From Paenibacillaceae bacterium (lineage in GTDB: Bacteria; Bacillota; Bacilli; Paenibacillales; Paenibacillaceae): a DNA stretch of 64,000 bases. The stretch lies in NCBI GenBank assembly GCA_004134985.1, contig REGQ01000022.1, positions 1-64,000 on the forward strand. Reading direction: 5' to 3'. The notes beneath the pieces were generated by a model. It searched no databases, was not told the DNA's origin, and saw only the letters and a list, made by a program, of their open reading frames with translations. Positions within the stretch are counted from its first letter, which is position 1. Each line of letters begins with the position of its first letter. This document shows positions 8,577 through 16,393 of the stretch, in pieces. The position numbers and the translations under genes were made by a program.

Positions 8577-9458
8577 ATGTCTATGAACAATTTTGAATTA
8601 TATAAAGTTTTTTATTGGGCCGCCAAGACTGGCAGCCTGACCAAGGCAGCTAAAGCACTGTATCTGACCCAGCCGAGTGTCAGCCACGCGATCAAACAGC
8701 TTGAAGACAGCTTCGGACTCGCCTTGTTCTCGCGAAACTCCAAAGGGGTTGCTCTGACACCTGAAGGCATTACCCTCTATTCCTATATTGAACAGTCGCA
8801 CATTTTAATTGCGTTGGCCGAGGAGAAGATGGCCGCACTCCAGAAGCTGGACAGCGGCGAACTGCGGATCGGGGGCAGCGATTCGTTGTTCAAGCACTAT
8901 TTGCTCCCTTACCTGGAGACATTCCATAATCATTTCCCCAGTATCAAGCTGCAGTTGATTCATGGCACGACGCCGGAGATTATTACTTTTTTGAGGGAAG
9001 GGCGGATCGATCTGGGCGTGGTTCGGCTCCCTATTGTAGACTCCCAGCTCGAAGTGAGGGAAGGGATTCAACTTCAGGATTGTTTTGTAGCAGGTTCCCG
9101 CTATGCGGAACTAAAAGATAAAGTACTGTCGATGGAGCAGTTGCTCCGCTACCCGGTTATTCTGTTCTCGCGAAACAGCCGTGCTCGGATGGCCATTACC
9201 GATTTGTTCCATGGTTACGGGCATGAATTAAAACCTGAAATCGAGGTTGGAAGTGTAGATTTGCTCATCGAGTTAGCGCGCAAGGGACTCGGAATTTCGT
9301 TTGTTACCAGAGAGTTTGTCTCCAAGGAGCTTGAAGATCAATCCCTCTTCGAGATTAAACTGGATGTGGAGCTGCCGCCTTCACAAGTAGGAATAATGAC
9401 GATGCGCAACATGCCGCTAACCAAAGCAGCCAACGAGTTCATTGCGCGAATGGGCTAA
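8577..9458 (+). CDS. LysR-family transcriptional regulator
   Basis: 293 residues, ATG start preceded by AGAGGAGATATAGACC. An N-terminal winged helix-turn-helix (about 4-65) contains the LysR signature GSLTKAAKALYLTQPSVSHA. A substrate-binding co-inducer domain (about 90-290) follows, including IDLGVVRLP and LARKGLGISFV. LysR regulators usually control a divergent or adjacent gene and respond to a small metabolite. Here the divergent neighbour is the histidine-kinase operon and the convergent one is a hypothetical gene, so the target is unclear. The effector cannot be inferred. Confidence 0.88.
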   Translation: MSMNNFELYKVFYWAAKTGSLTKAAKALYLTQPSVSHAIKQLEDSFGLALFSRNSKGVALTPEGITLYSYIEQSHILIALAEEKMAALQKLDSGELRIGGSDSLFKHYLLPYLETFHNHFPSIKLQLIHGTTPEIITFLREGRIDLGVVRLPIVDSQLEVREGIQLQDCFVAGSRYAELKDKVLSMEQLLRYPVILFSRNSRARMAITDLFHGYGHELKPEIEVGSVDLLIELARKGLGISFVTREFVSKELEDQSLFEIKLDVELPPSQVGIMTMRNMPLTKAANEFIARMG

Positions 9459-9481
9459 TGAAGGGAGATAAATACGATGCA

Positions 9482-9530
9482 AAAAAACCGTCCTGTTTCT
9501 CCTTCATTTGCAATGAAAAAGACAGGACGT
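9482..9530 (-). terminator. Terminator between LysR gene and convergent hypothetical gene
   Basis: CGTCCTGT (9488-9495) pairs with ACAGGACG (9521-9528). Read on the minus strand it runs into GGTTTTTT, so it mainly terminates the 9554-10057 gene. It may also slow plus-strand transcripts of the LysR gene. Confidence 0.7.
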
Positions 9531-9553
9531 TTCATGTTGTACCTTACATGGTA

Positions 9554-10057
9554 TCAAGGAAAATCCAGCGTCTCGCTTACCGTCTGGAACACTTCTTCAA
9601 CAAGGGCGTCGTAGCGATGCGTCAAGCTGTGCCATTGAGAGCGAGGCAACAATAAAAATGCATGTGTATCCGAATAATAAGAGCTGCGGAATAACCGGAT
9701 TTCATATCCTTCCTTGATGATATCAGCCAATCCGCGAATGGTGATGTAGCGATCCTTGTGTGAAAAGCTTAGTGGGATCGGATACGAAACGCCCGCATAG
9801 TTCACCAGCAACCCTTCATCCGTGCACACTGCTTTAAGAACTTCCGGGAGCCGCTCCCCAAACAGTCGAACGATTTCCTCATCTTCTTCCCGCCAGTCAA
9901 CATGAACGCTGTATACCCAAGAAAATACATTGATCCGGGTGTCGGAGAGCGATTCTTCTCTCGCCGCTCTGCTGAATTCTGACAGATCGCTTTTTTGAAA
10001 CTGGCTGGCATGCTGTTGCAAAAAAGCATCTACGCGCTCCACACTGCCCTCAAACAA
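9554..10057 (-). CDS. Hypothetical protein, about 170 residues
   Basis: I do not recognise a family. The product is soluble and acidic, with no signal peptide or membrane segment. It has a central run (about 85-150) of alternating strands (YPIPLSFSHKDRYITIRGLADIIKEGYEIRLF). The start is uncertain: the TTG at 10057 lacks a ribosome-binding site. A CTG at 10087 would add LNPSETELDF and has AAAGGGG about 12 bases upstream; an in-frame stop lies at 10091-10093. It converges on the LysR gene with a shared terminator. Confidence 0.6.
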   Translation of the reverse strand: MFEGSVERVDAFLQQHASQFQKSDLSEFSRAAREESLSDTRINVFSWVYSVHVDWREEDEEIVRLFGERLPEVLKAVCTDEGLLVNYAGVSYPIPLSFSHKDRYITIRGLADIIKEGYEIRLFRSSYYSDTHAFLLLPRSQWHSLTHRYDALVEEVFQTVSETLDFP

Positions 10058-10087
10058 AAAATCAAGTTCCGTTTCGCTTGGATTCAG

Positions 10088-10404
10088 CTTTTAATACTGC
10101 CCCTTTCAATTCAATTAAGCTAGCTTTTTATTCAATCATCTTCTCCATTAACCTCGACGCTTCAGACTAATGTTCAGTTTAAAATAGGAAACATGCTAAT
10201 GTTATCGATTAACCAGTATAGTCCAGTTGTAATATATCTTTTGCTTTTTGTAAAGCGCAGTTTAAAAGCTTGTGGATACTAATCCTTGAAGTACTCACTC
10301 GCCGATCTCACCTATAGTGTACAGTGGGTATCAGACTTATGATGTACAGTAATCTGGCCTATTGTGAGCGGTAAGACTTTTGCTGTACAGTAATCTGACC
10401 TATA
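10088..10404. other. Non-coding region with degenerate GTGTACAGT repeats
   Basis: No gene is visible. The right part (about 10311-10404) holds loose copies of a motif like TATAGTGTACAGTAATCTGACC at 20-24 base spacing. These grade into the more regular 18-bp array to the right. Confidence 0.5.
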
Positions 10405-10494
10405 GTGTGCTGTGATTCGATTGTGTGCCATGATCCGACCGTTTGCTGCGATCCGACAGTGTGCCGTGATCCGACCGTGTGCCATGATCCGACC
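10405..10494. repeat. Five tandem 18-bp repeats
   Basis: Units begin at 10405, 10423, 10441, 10459 and 10477, with consensus GTGTGCCATGATCCGACC. Units 2 and 5 are identical and the others differ at 1-5 positions. The array lies just before inverted-repeat element copy 2. An open frame across it reads as Cys-His-Asp-Pro-Thr-Val hexapeptides but has no ribosome-binding site, so I treat it as a minisatellite. Confidence 0.8.
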
Positions 10495-10513
10495 TATCGT
10501 GTACAGTTTTTCG

Positions 10514-10627
10514 TGTATACCCTATCCCCGCTAAAAGATATAAATGACGAAAAATCAATAATTGCGTACGCAGCGCCAAATTACAACCCTGTCCTCAAAT
10601 CCTCTCTAACCTGAGATAGGGTATACG
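10514..10627. repeat. 113-bp inverted-repeat element, copy 2
   Basis: The ends are GTATACCCTATC on the left and ACCTGAGATAGGGTATAC on the right, matching copy 1 (1662-1774). The left arm has CCCC where copy 1 has TCTCA. The core ACGCAGCGCCAAA is conserved at about the same position. The rest of the interior has diverged, which suggests selection on, or recognition of, the ends and core. It ends about 40 bp upstream of the promoter of the zinc-ribbon gene. Confidence 0.7.
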
Positions 10628-10664
10628 AGAAAAAATGAGACAGACACCTCCCCCTAATTTAATA

Positions 10665-10693
10665 TTGAAAACAGAACAAATGTTTGGTATAAT
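10665..10693 (+). promoter_or_regulatory. Sigma-A-type promoter of the zinc-ribbon gene
   Basis: TTGAAA (10665-10670), a 17-bp spacer and TATAAT (10688-10693) match the vegetative consensus closely. It is followed by GGGAGGAGG and the ATG at 10728. Confidence 0.75.
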
Positions 10694-10727
10694 ATACATA
10701 TATTCCGGTGGGAGGAGGTTCATTACG

Positions 10728-11447
10728 ATGCTGTTTAATCTGCCCTGTTGCGTTAAAACCTTCAACGAAGTATTTCCGACTGAAGCCGCATGTCAGGACT
10801 TTTGGTATGTGCAGCGCTGGCAAACGGATTATTCCTGCCCTCGTTGCGGCTGCACCGTCGGCTGGGTGCTTCCAAAGCGTGGCGTCACACAATGCGCGCG
10901 GCAGAAATGCCGGTATCAGGTTTCCTCCACTGCCGGTACAATCCTTCATAAGACGAGACTTCCCTTGCGCACTTGGTTTCACGCTATTGTCCATTATGCC
11001 GAACAGCCTCTAATTACGGTGAGGGCATTGGCTCCAATTCTCGGCGTCTCCGTCAAGACAGCCGCTTTAATGCTGCGCAAAATTCGTTTGGCGTGGCAAT
11101 ACTACAAGGAAGAATATGGCGGTTTCCTGTCACGTGTGGAGAAAGAGACGGGTTCGAGTGGACAACAATCAATACAAGAATTTCCGCTGCAAGACGAAGA
11201 GCCCGGATTCAACGCCAGGCTGTTTCTGGAGCAAATAAAGCAATTTGTGCATCAGCGTAAACAAGCTGTGTCCGCACGATTTCACAACTATTTGCACACC
11301 TGCACAGCTGTGCCTTCCATGCAGCGGATTTGGCAAGAGCAGCTTAGGAAATGGGAGCGGAAAAGACAGGCTTGGAGCGGACAAAAGTCCGAGAAACAGG
11401 AACCGAGGGAACGAGAATGGTGGGATTTATTAAGCCACTCCGGATAG
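10728..11447 (+). CDS. Transposase-like zinc-ribbon/HTH protein without DDE domain
   Basis: 239 residues from the ATG at 10728, chosen for its GGGAGGAGG box and the upstream promoter. The N-terminal part (about 1-110) matches the IS1595-type transposase zinc ribbon: CPRCGC and CARQKC provide the cysteine pairs, then TVRALAPILGVSVKTAALMLRKIR resembles the helix-turn-helix. In IS1595 transposases a DDE/DDN nuclease domain follows. Here the remaining 120 residues are Gln/Arg/Glu-rich and helical, with no DDE motif. It has its own strong promoter and no terminal inverted repeats of its own were found. Either a truncated transposase or a domesticated DNA-binding protein; I cannot decide. Confidence 0.6.
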   Translation: MLFNLPCCVKTFNEVFPTEAACQDFWYVQRWQTDYSCPRCGCTVGWVLPKRGVTQCARQKCRYQVSSTAGTILHKTRLPLRTWFHAIVHYAEQPLITVRALAPILGVSVKTAALMLRKIRLAWQYYKEEYGGFLSRVEKETGSSGQQSIQEFPLQDEEPGFNARLFLEQIKQFVHQRKQAVSARFHNYLHTCTAVPSMQRIWQEQLRKWERKRQAWSGQKSEKQEPREREWWDLLSHSG

Positions 11448-11461
11448 CAGTAAACAGTCCC

Positions 11462-11690
11462 TTATTTCGCTCTGTGTTCAAGCAAGTCATAGCGATTTCC
11501 GTACAAGTCTTCAAACACCACTTCAGTGCCCCAAGGCACCTCCTGAGGCTCTCCCAAAAAAACGAACTTTCGCCAATTTCATCGCTTCATAATCCCGCAC
11601 TTCGACGCGCTTGTCCCCGAAGAGTCCCGGATCCCTGTTTTTCGTGTGGGCTTTAATTAACGATTGCAGTTCCACTTCGGAAATGCCCAT
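11462..11690 (-). pseudogene. Broken glyoxalase/VOC-family gene fragment
   Basis: Read on the minus strand, the last 35 codons give FLGEPQEVPWGTEVVFEDLY followed by GNRYDLLEHRAK and a stop. This is the typical C-terminal end of VOC (glyoxalase/bleomycin-resistance fold) proteins. The preceding part (from an ATG at 11690; RDYEAMKLAKVRF) is in another frame and joins at a run of seven T residues, so a one-base frameshift has occurred. The N-terminal half of the domain is missing. It is a decayed gene, too broken to give a long open frame. Confidence 0.6.
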
Positions 11691-11760
11691 TAGCTAACTA
11701 ATTCTGGCGATTTGCACATTCGCTGTTACGGCGCAATGTATGGTCAAGTCCGGACCCGAT

Positions 11761-11810
11761 AAAAAATAGGGCTATCCGATATGAGCTATAAATCCTCATA
11801 GGATAGCCCT
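11761..11810 (-). terminator. Terminator of the MFS exporter gene
   Basis: AGGGCTATCC (11768-11777) pairs perfectly with GGATAGCCCT (11801-11810). The minus strand continues into TATTTTTTAT. The stop codon of the MFS gene is 4 bases away. Confidence 0.9.
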
Positions 11811-11813
11811 AGC

Positions 11814-13007
11814 TTACTTGGGGACCGTCGGATCTTTACGTTCCATCACACGGCTAAAGCCCGTTAGAATGACTGCTCCGAACACCATGATCGCGCCGAT
11901 CCAGGTCGTATGCAACAGTCCCATTTGCTCGGCAACAATACCGCCTACATAGGCTCCAATCGCGATTCCGGCATTGAAAGCAGCAATATTAAGCGCCGAA
12001 GCAACATCTACCGATTGAGGCGTATAGCGTTCCGCCAACATAACAACATACACTTGCAGGCCAGGTACATTCATAAATGCCAGCAAGCCCATCATAATAA
12101 TGGTAATTAAGCCTGCGACTTTAAAAGGCGCTGTTACCAGAAGGATCAGAAGCACAACCACTTGCAGCGCGAACATATACAATAATGCCCGGAGCGGGTT
12201 GCGGTTGGCCGCTTTTCCTCCGATAATATTTCCGATCGCAATCGCTATGCCGTATACGAGCAAAATAATAGCAATTGACTCTTCCTTAAACCCGGTTATT
12301 TCATTAAGCAATGGGGATAAATAAGTAAAGACGACAAACGTCCCCCCGTATCCTAAAGTAGTTATGGCAAACGACAACAGCAGCCGTCCATTCGTCACTA
12401 CCTTCACCAAATCACGCAGCTTGGAGGGTTCTCCTTGGCGCAGACCTGATGGAACCAGCAGCAAATTGCCGATGAGCGCAACAATACCGACAACTACAAT
12501 TGCAACAAAAGCCGCACGCCAGCCAAGCTGCTGTCCGAGAAAGGTACCTATCGGCACGCCGGTTACTGTAGCGACCGTCAGCCCGGAAAACATGATGGAA
12601 ATAGCGCTTGCCCTTCGGTTTTCCGGCACCAAATCAGCCGCAATCGTCGAGGCAATTGACATAAAAACACCGTGCGCCAGAGCAGAAATAACCCGTGCCA
12701 ACAGCAGCACAACAATACCACTGCTCGCCGCAGCAACACTGTTGCCGAGGATGAATACAATCATGATCCAAATCAGTAACGTCTTGCGCGAAATGCGGGA
12801 CGTCAGAGAAGTGAGTACAGGAGCCCCTACCATGACGCCAATCGCATACAAAGTAACGGTTAATCCTGCGGTCGCCACCGATATATTCAAATCCTTAGCG
12901 ATCAAGGGAAGCAATCCTACACTTATGAATTCCGTTGTTCCAACGGCAAAGGCGCTTATTGCCAATGCAAGCAGCGCAAGGGTACTTCGTTTTTTGTCTT
13001 GTATCAT
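11814..13007 (-). CDS. MFS exporter, AraJ/DHA1-like
   Basis: 397 residues from the ATG at 13007 (AGGAG 8 bases upstream; longer frames start before the signal region without one). About twelve membrane helices. The first opens with LALAISAFAVGTTEFISVGLLPLIAKDL, a hallmark of the AraJ/YdhP-type DHA1 exporters, and SRISRKTLL matches the loop 2-3 motif A region. Such proteins export sugars, arabinose-like compounds or drugs; the substrate is not predictable here. A palindromic TAGTACGTACTA site lies in its promoter region, and the gene is monocistronic with its own terminator. Confidence 0.85.
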   Translation of the reverse strand: MIQDKKRSTLALLALAISAFAVGTTEFISVGLLPLIAKDLNISVATAGLTVTLYAIGVMVGAPVLTSLTSRISRKTLLIWIMIVFILGNSVAAASSGIVVLLLARVISALAHGVFMSIASTIAADLVPENRRASAISIMFSGLTVATVTGVPIGTFLGQQLGWRAAFVAIVVVGIVALIGNLLLVPSGLRQGEPSKLRDLVKVVTNGRLLLSFAITTLGYGGTFVVFTYLSPLLNEITGFKEESIAIILLVYGIAIAIGNIIGGKAANRNPLRALLYMFALQVVVLLILLVTAPFKVAGLITIIMMGLLAFMNVPGLQVYVVMLAERYTPQSVDVASALNIAAFNAGIAIGAYVGGIVAEQMGLLHTTWIGAIMVFGAVILTGFSRVMERKDPTVPK

Positions 13008-13076
13008 TCCAAACACTCCTACAGTAAGTGATTTCCGGCCGGTGTTGTTATTATGCGTCAGATGCACCAATTTGAA

Positions 13077-13098
13077 TAGTACGTACTAAAAAGTAGTA
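13077..13098 (-). promoter_or_regulatory. Palindromic operator-like site upstream of the MFS gene
   Basis: The perfect palindrome TAGTACGTACTA (13077-13088) is followed by AAAAAGTAGTAT, giving nested TACT-N-AGTA half-sites like those bound by HxlR/MarR-type regulators. On the minus strand a TTGGAA-N17-TAGTAC pair would place it over the -10. No regulator gene of that type lies next to it, so the binder is unknown. Confidence 0.45.
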
Positions 13099-13191
13099 TA
13101 GGCACTTCCAAGTTCCTTATCCAATAATGCATCGCCAATTAGCATCTTGCTTTGTCTGAACGATGTTGCCAACTATTCGACAATAAAAAAG

Positions 13192-13239
13192 CAATAAAAA
13201 AGGCTCCCCTAAGCCATTTAAATGACGTAGGGAAGCCTG
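13192..13239 (-). terminator. Terminator of sugar locus 1
   Basis: AGGCTCCCCTA (13201-13211) pairs with TAGGGAAGCCT (13228-13238), followed on the minus strand by TTTTTTATT. It closes the operon ending with the FAD-dependent oxidoreductase at 13259. Confidence 0.88.
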
Positions 13240-13258
13240 TTGGTATTCTCATCACAGC

Positions 13259-14599
13259 CTAAATGGCTGCTTTGTCTTGTCTAAGCTCTTCCTGCAGCTG
13301 TTCGATCGGCACGTCAATCGGAGACAACTTCAGCTTGACTGAGAGCGCCGCCGCCGTACCCGCTGCTTGCCCGGTGGCCATGCAGCTAGGCGTCAGACGC
13401 GTTGTAGCCAGCGCTTCATGCGAGGTCGAAATACATCTGCCTGCAGCCAGCAAATTGCCGATGTTCTTCGAAACGAGCGAACGGTACGGAATGTCATACG
13501 CCCCGTCGCCAGTAATGAACGACGCGGTGACGCCTTTGCCCGACGGATCGTGAATGTCAATCGGATAGCCGCTTCTGGCAATGACATCGCCGAACTTGCG
13601 CCCTTGAACGACATCCTCTTGCGTCAGCGCGTAGTAGCCAACAATTCGGCGTGACTCCCGAATGCCGATCTGAGGAGCAACGGTCGAAATCGAAGCCCGT
13701 TCAAACCCGGGAACGTCACGTTGCAGAAATTCCGCCATCATCAGCACCTGCTTGCGCCCTTCCTGCTCCGCTTCCGTCAAGTGCTCAACATTCGTCGCAT
13801 CAAGTCCCTGGACCCTTGTGCAATTGATCAGCACTTCGTCTTCCGCAGGCCCGGCAAAGAACAGCACCTGGTCGCGGTTGATTGGCAAGGCCGCCTTCTT
13901 CCATTGGGAATAGAAGCCGCTCACGCCGGTCAATGGGAGGTCGGACAACTCATCGATTGGTGTTTTGCTGTAGAAGTCCTCCGGGTGATCCAGCATATAC
14001 TGCTTCACTTTGCCCAGATCGACGCCCCGCATTCGGAACTTCATTGTCATCGGCTGCGACTGCTGATCGCCGTCACGGCCTTGCAGTGTTTCTGCACCGG
14101 ACAAATAAGCAACGTCCGCATCCCCGCTCGTATCGACAAATGTTTGCGCCCGTAGTTCTGTCTTGCCTGACTTGTTCGTAATGCGTACAGCACGAATATG
14201 GTCCTCGTCTGTCACAACCTCGTCCACGAAGCTGTGCAGCAGCAGCCTCACACCTGCTTCCCGCAGCATTTCGGTAGCGACCACCTGATAAATTTCAGGG
14301 TGATAAGGGGTAAGCGTCCGAACGAAACCGACCGTATCGCGAAGATGTCCGGGCGAGCCCCCGCGCTCTTGGAGCCGATCGACGATTTCTTGCGCGATGC
14401 CTTTGATTACCTGCTCGCCGCTGTCGGTGTGGAACGTCATCCACGGATACACCATCGCTGCGGTTGACATGCCGCCGACAAAGCCGTATCGTTCCACCAG
14501 AACGGTGTTCACACCCTGCCGTCCTGCAGCAATTGCCGCTGTAATTCCCGCGGGACCGCCCCCAACGACGACAACATCCGCTTCTATTATTTTAGCCAT
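13259..14599 (-). CDS. FAD-dependent oxidoreductase (FAD_oxidored family) of sugar locus 1
   Basis: 446 residues from the ATG at 14599, with AGGAG 8 bases upstream. The N-terminus has the Rossmann dinucleotide motif VVVVGGGPAGITAAIAAGR and then LVERYGFVGGMSTAAMV. The C-terminus has NLLAAGRCISTSHEALATTR and a GQAAGTAAALS segment, as in PF12831-type FAD oxidoreductases. No signal peptide, so it is cytoplasmic. It is the last gene of an operon with a sugar ABC transporter, so a role in oxidising the imported sugar or glycoside is inferred. Such proteins often accompany carbohydrate loci without a proven reaction. Stops 20 bases before the terminator. Confidence 0.8.
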   Translation of the reverse strand: MAKIIEADVVVVGGGPAGITAAIAAGRQGVNTVLVERYGFVGGMSTAAMVYPWMTFHTDSGEQVIKGIAQEIVDRLQERGGSPGHLRDTVGFVRTLTPYHPEIYQVVATEMLREAGVRLLLHSFVDEVVTDEDHIRAVRITNKSGKTELRAQTFVDTSGDADVAYLSGAETLQGRDGDQQSQPMTMKFRMRGVDLGKVKQYMLDHPEDFYSKTPIDELSDLPLTGVSGFYSQWKKAALPINRDQVLFFAGPAEDEVLINCTRVQGLDATNVEHLTEAEQEGRKQVLMMAEFLQRDVPGFERASISTVAPQIGIRESRRIVGYYALTQEDVVQGRKFGDVIARSGYPIDIHDPSGKGVTASFITGDGAYDIPYRSLVSKNIGNLLAAGRCISTSHEALATTRLTPSCMATGQAAGTAAALSVKLKLSPIDVPIEQLQEELRQDKAAI

Positions 14600-14628
14600 G
14601 TTCATCACTCCTTTTGACAGCTATTCTG

Positions 14629-15480
14629 CTATTCCTTCAAACCGGTCATGGCCACGCCTTCAATAAAGCGGCGTTGCGCCAGGAAAAAGACAATGAGCAG
14701 CGGCATCGTCGCCATAACCGTTGCACTCATCAGATGATGCCATGCCGTACCGACTTCATCGGTAAACAGGGAGAGACCAAGCGGCAGTGTCATCAAACTG
14801 CGTGAGTTAATAAAGATCAATGGATCGAAAAACTCATTCCATACCGTAACAAATGTAAAGATTGTAAGAGTAGCCAGACCCGGCTTGGCAATCGGCAGCA
14901 TAATCTGTGCGTAAATCCGGAATCGGTTGCATCCGTCAATCATCGCCGCTTCTTCCAGCTCTGTCGGAACCGTGATGAAAAACTGCCGCATGACGAAGAT
15001 GCCGAACACGCCGCCCGCCCCAAAGATCGGCAGTAAAATAAGCGGCAAGTGCGTATCGATCCAGTTCAGTTCACGCATGAACAAAAACATCGGTATCGCA
15101 GTAACCTCATGCGGAATCATCATCGCGCTTAGCAGAACGAGGAAGACGATATTGCGCCCTGAAAAAGGAATTTTCGCAAACGCATAGCCTGCCAGGGAAG
15201 CGAAAAAAACCGTACCGATAATGACAACGCAGGCAATATAGACACTATTGAAATAAAAGAGATGGAACGGAATCAGATCGAACACTTCCAAATAATTTTG
15301 AAAGCGGAATGTCGACGGAATCAGCTGCGGCGGGTACGTAAATATGCTCTGCGGCTCCTTGAAGGAGGTCGAGATCATCCACAGGAACGGGATGATCATA
15401 ATACCCGAGATTACACTCAGCGCAGTATAGGTGCCGATGGAGCCAAACGGCTTGCGAACAGCATTATGCGTCGCCTTCAT
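14629..15480 (-). CDS. Carbohydrate ABC transporter permease, MalG-type
   Basis: 283 residues, ATG preceded by GAGGTGGG. Six predicted membrane helices. The first lies at ALSVISGIMIIPFLWMISTSF. The EAA loop EEAAMIDGCNRFRIYAQIMLP, about two-thirds along, contacts the ATPase. The second permease of a CUT1 importer, its start overlaps the end of the MalF-type gene by 17 bp, so translation is probably coupled. The operon has no ATPase gene, so an MsmX-like shared ATPase is expected. Confidence 0.9.
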   Translation of the reverse strand: MKATHNAVRKPFGSIGTYTALSVISGIMIIPFLWMISTSFKEPQSIFTYPPQLIPSTFRFQNYLEVFDLIPFHLFYFNSVYIACVVIIGTVFFASLAGYAFAKIPFSGRNIVFLVLLSAMMIPHEVTAIPMFLFMRELNWIDTHLPLILLPIFGAGGVFGIFVMRQFFITVPTELEEAAMIDGCNRFRIYAQIMLPIAKPGLATLTIFTFVTVWNEFFDPLIFINSRSLMTLPLGLSLFTDEVGTAWHHLMSATVMATMPLLIVFFLAQRRFIEGVAMTGLKE

Positions 15481-16378
15481 TGAACACCCACCTCTTTCTG
15501 AGTTGCCACTGCAAGAGCGTCAGTACAAGTACAACAAAGAACAGTACGAACGCCAATGAAGAGGCATAGCCCATCTGAAATAATTTGAATGCTTTTTCCC
15601 ATATATAATACACCAGCACTTTTGTACTGTTGCTCGGGCCTCCTTGGGTCATCACATAGATTTGCCCAAATACTTTCAAGGAGCCGATGATGGTCATGAC
15701 GACGGTTAGAAACACAGTCGGTGTAATCATCGGCAGCGTCACGTTGAAAAATGATTTCGTCTTGTTCGCACCATCCAGTGTTGCGGCCTCATACAATGAA
15801 CGGGGCACCTGCTGAATGGCGGCAATGAACAGCACCATGTTCAATCCGACATTTTTGAGTACACTGGTTACAATAACAGCGGGCATCGCCAGCTCGGTGT
15901 TGTACAGCCAAGCCGGTCCTTTAATATGAAGCATAAGCAGGATTTGATTAATCAGTCCTGAATCTGTCGCAAACATATATTTCCATACGATCGCCCATAC
16001 AATCAGCGAGGTCATGACAGGAACGAAAATCGTGGTGCGGAAAAACCCGATCCCCTTGATGCTTTTGGATAGCAGCAGTGCCAGCAGCAGCGCCAACACA
16101 ATATTCAGCGGCACAAGCCCAACGGTGAAATAGACGGTATTGCCAAAGACTTTCCAAAACATGGGGTCCACGGCGATATGCTTGTAGTTTTCCAACCCGA
16201 CAAACTGATGATCCCCGAGCAGCGGCCAATCCGTCAGGCTCATGTAAAGCGCAAGCCCCATCGGAAACAGCAGCAGAAAAGAAAATCCAAGCACCATAGG
16301 TGATACAAACAGCCAGCCCGCGATTTGCGCCTCCCGGGCAAGCGGCCCTCTTCTTCGTCGCTTGCTTGCTTCTTTCAT
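15464..16378 (-). CDS. Carbohydrate ABC transporter permease, MalF-type
   Basis: About 304 residues. The ATG at 16378 has AGGGCGG 8 bases upstream; a GTG three codons earlier is possible. A basic N-terminus (SKRRRRG) precedes six membrane helices. The EAA loop is YEAATLDGANKTKSFFNVTLP (about residue 205). It pairs with the MalG-type permease to form the CUT1 channel. It begins 15 bases after the barrel-protein gene in the same operon. Confidence 0.9.
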   Translation of the reverse strand: MKEASKRRRRGPLAREAQIAGWLFVSPMVLGFSFLLLFPMGLALYMSLTDWPLLGDHQFVGLENYKHIAVDPMFWKVFGNTVYFTVGLVPLNIVLALLLALLLSKSIKGIGFFRTTIFVPVMTSLIVWAIVWKYMFATDSGLINQILLMLHIKGPAWLYNTELAMPAVIVTSVLKNVGLNMVLFIAAIQQVPRSLYEAATLDGANKTKSFFNVTLPMITPTVFLTVVMTIIGSLKVFGQIYVMTQGGPSNSTKVLVYYIWEKAFKLFQMGYASSLAFVLFFVVLVLTLLQWQLRKRWVFNEGDA

Positions 16379-16393
16379 CTTCTTCACCGCCCT

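Noticed and set aside
9458-9655. Plus-strand frame starting at the LysR stop codon
   Set aside because: It crosses the terminator hairpin and is antisense to the hypothetical gene at 9554; no independent evidence.
10405-10614. Open frame with Cys-His-Asp-Pro-Thr hexapeptide repeats
   Set aside because: It is the translation of an 18-bp minisatellite, has no ribosome-binding site, and ends inside the inverted-repeat element.
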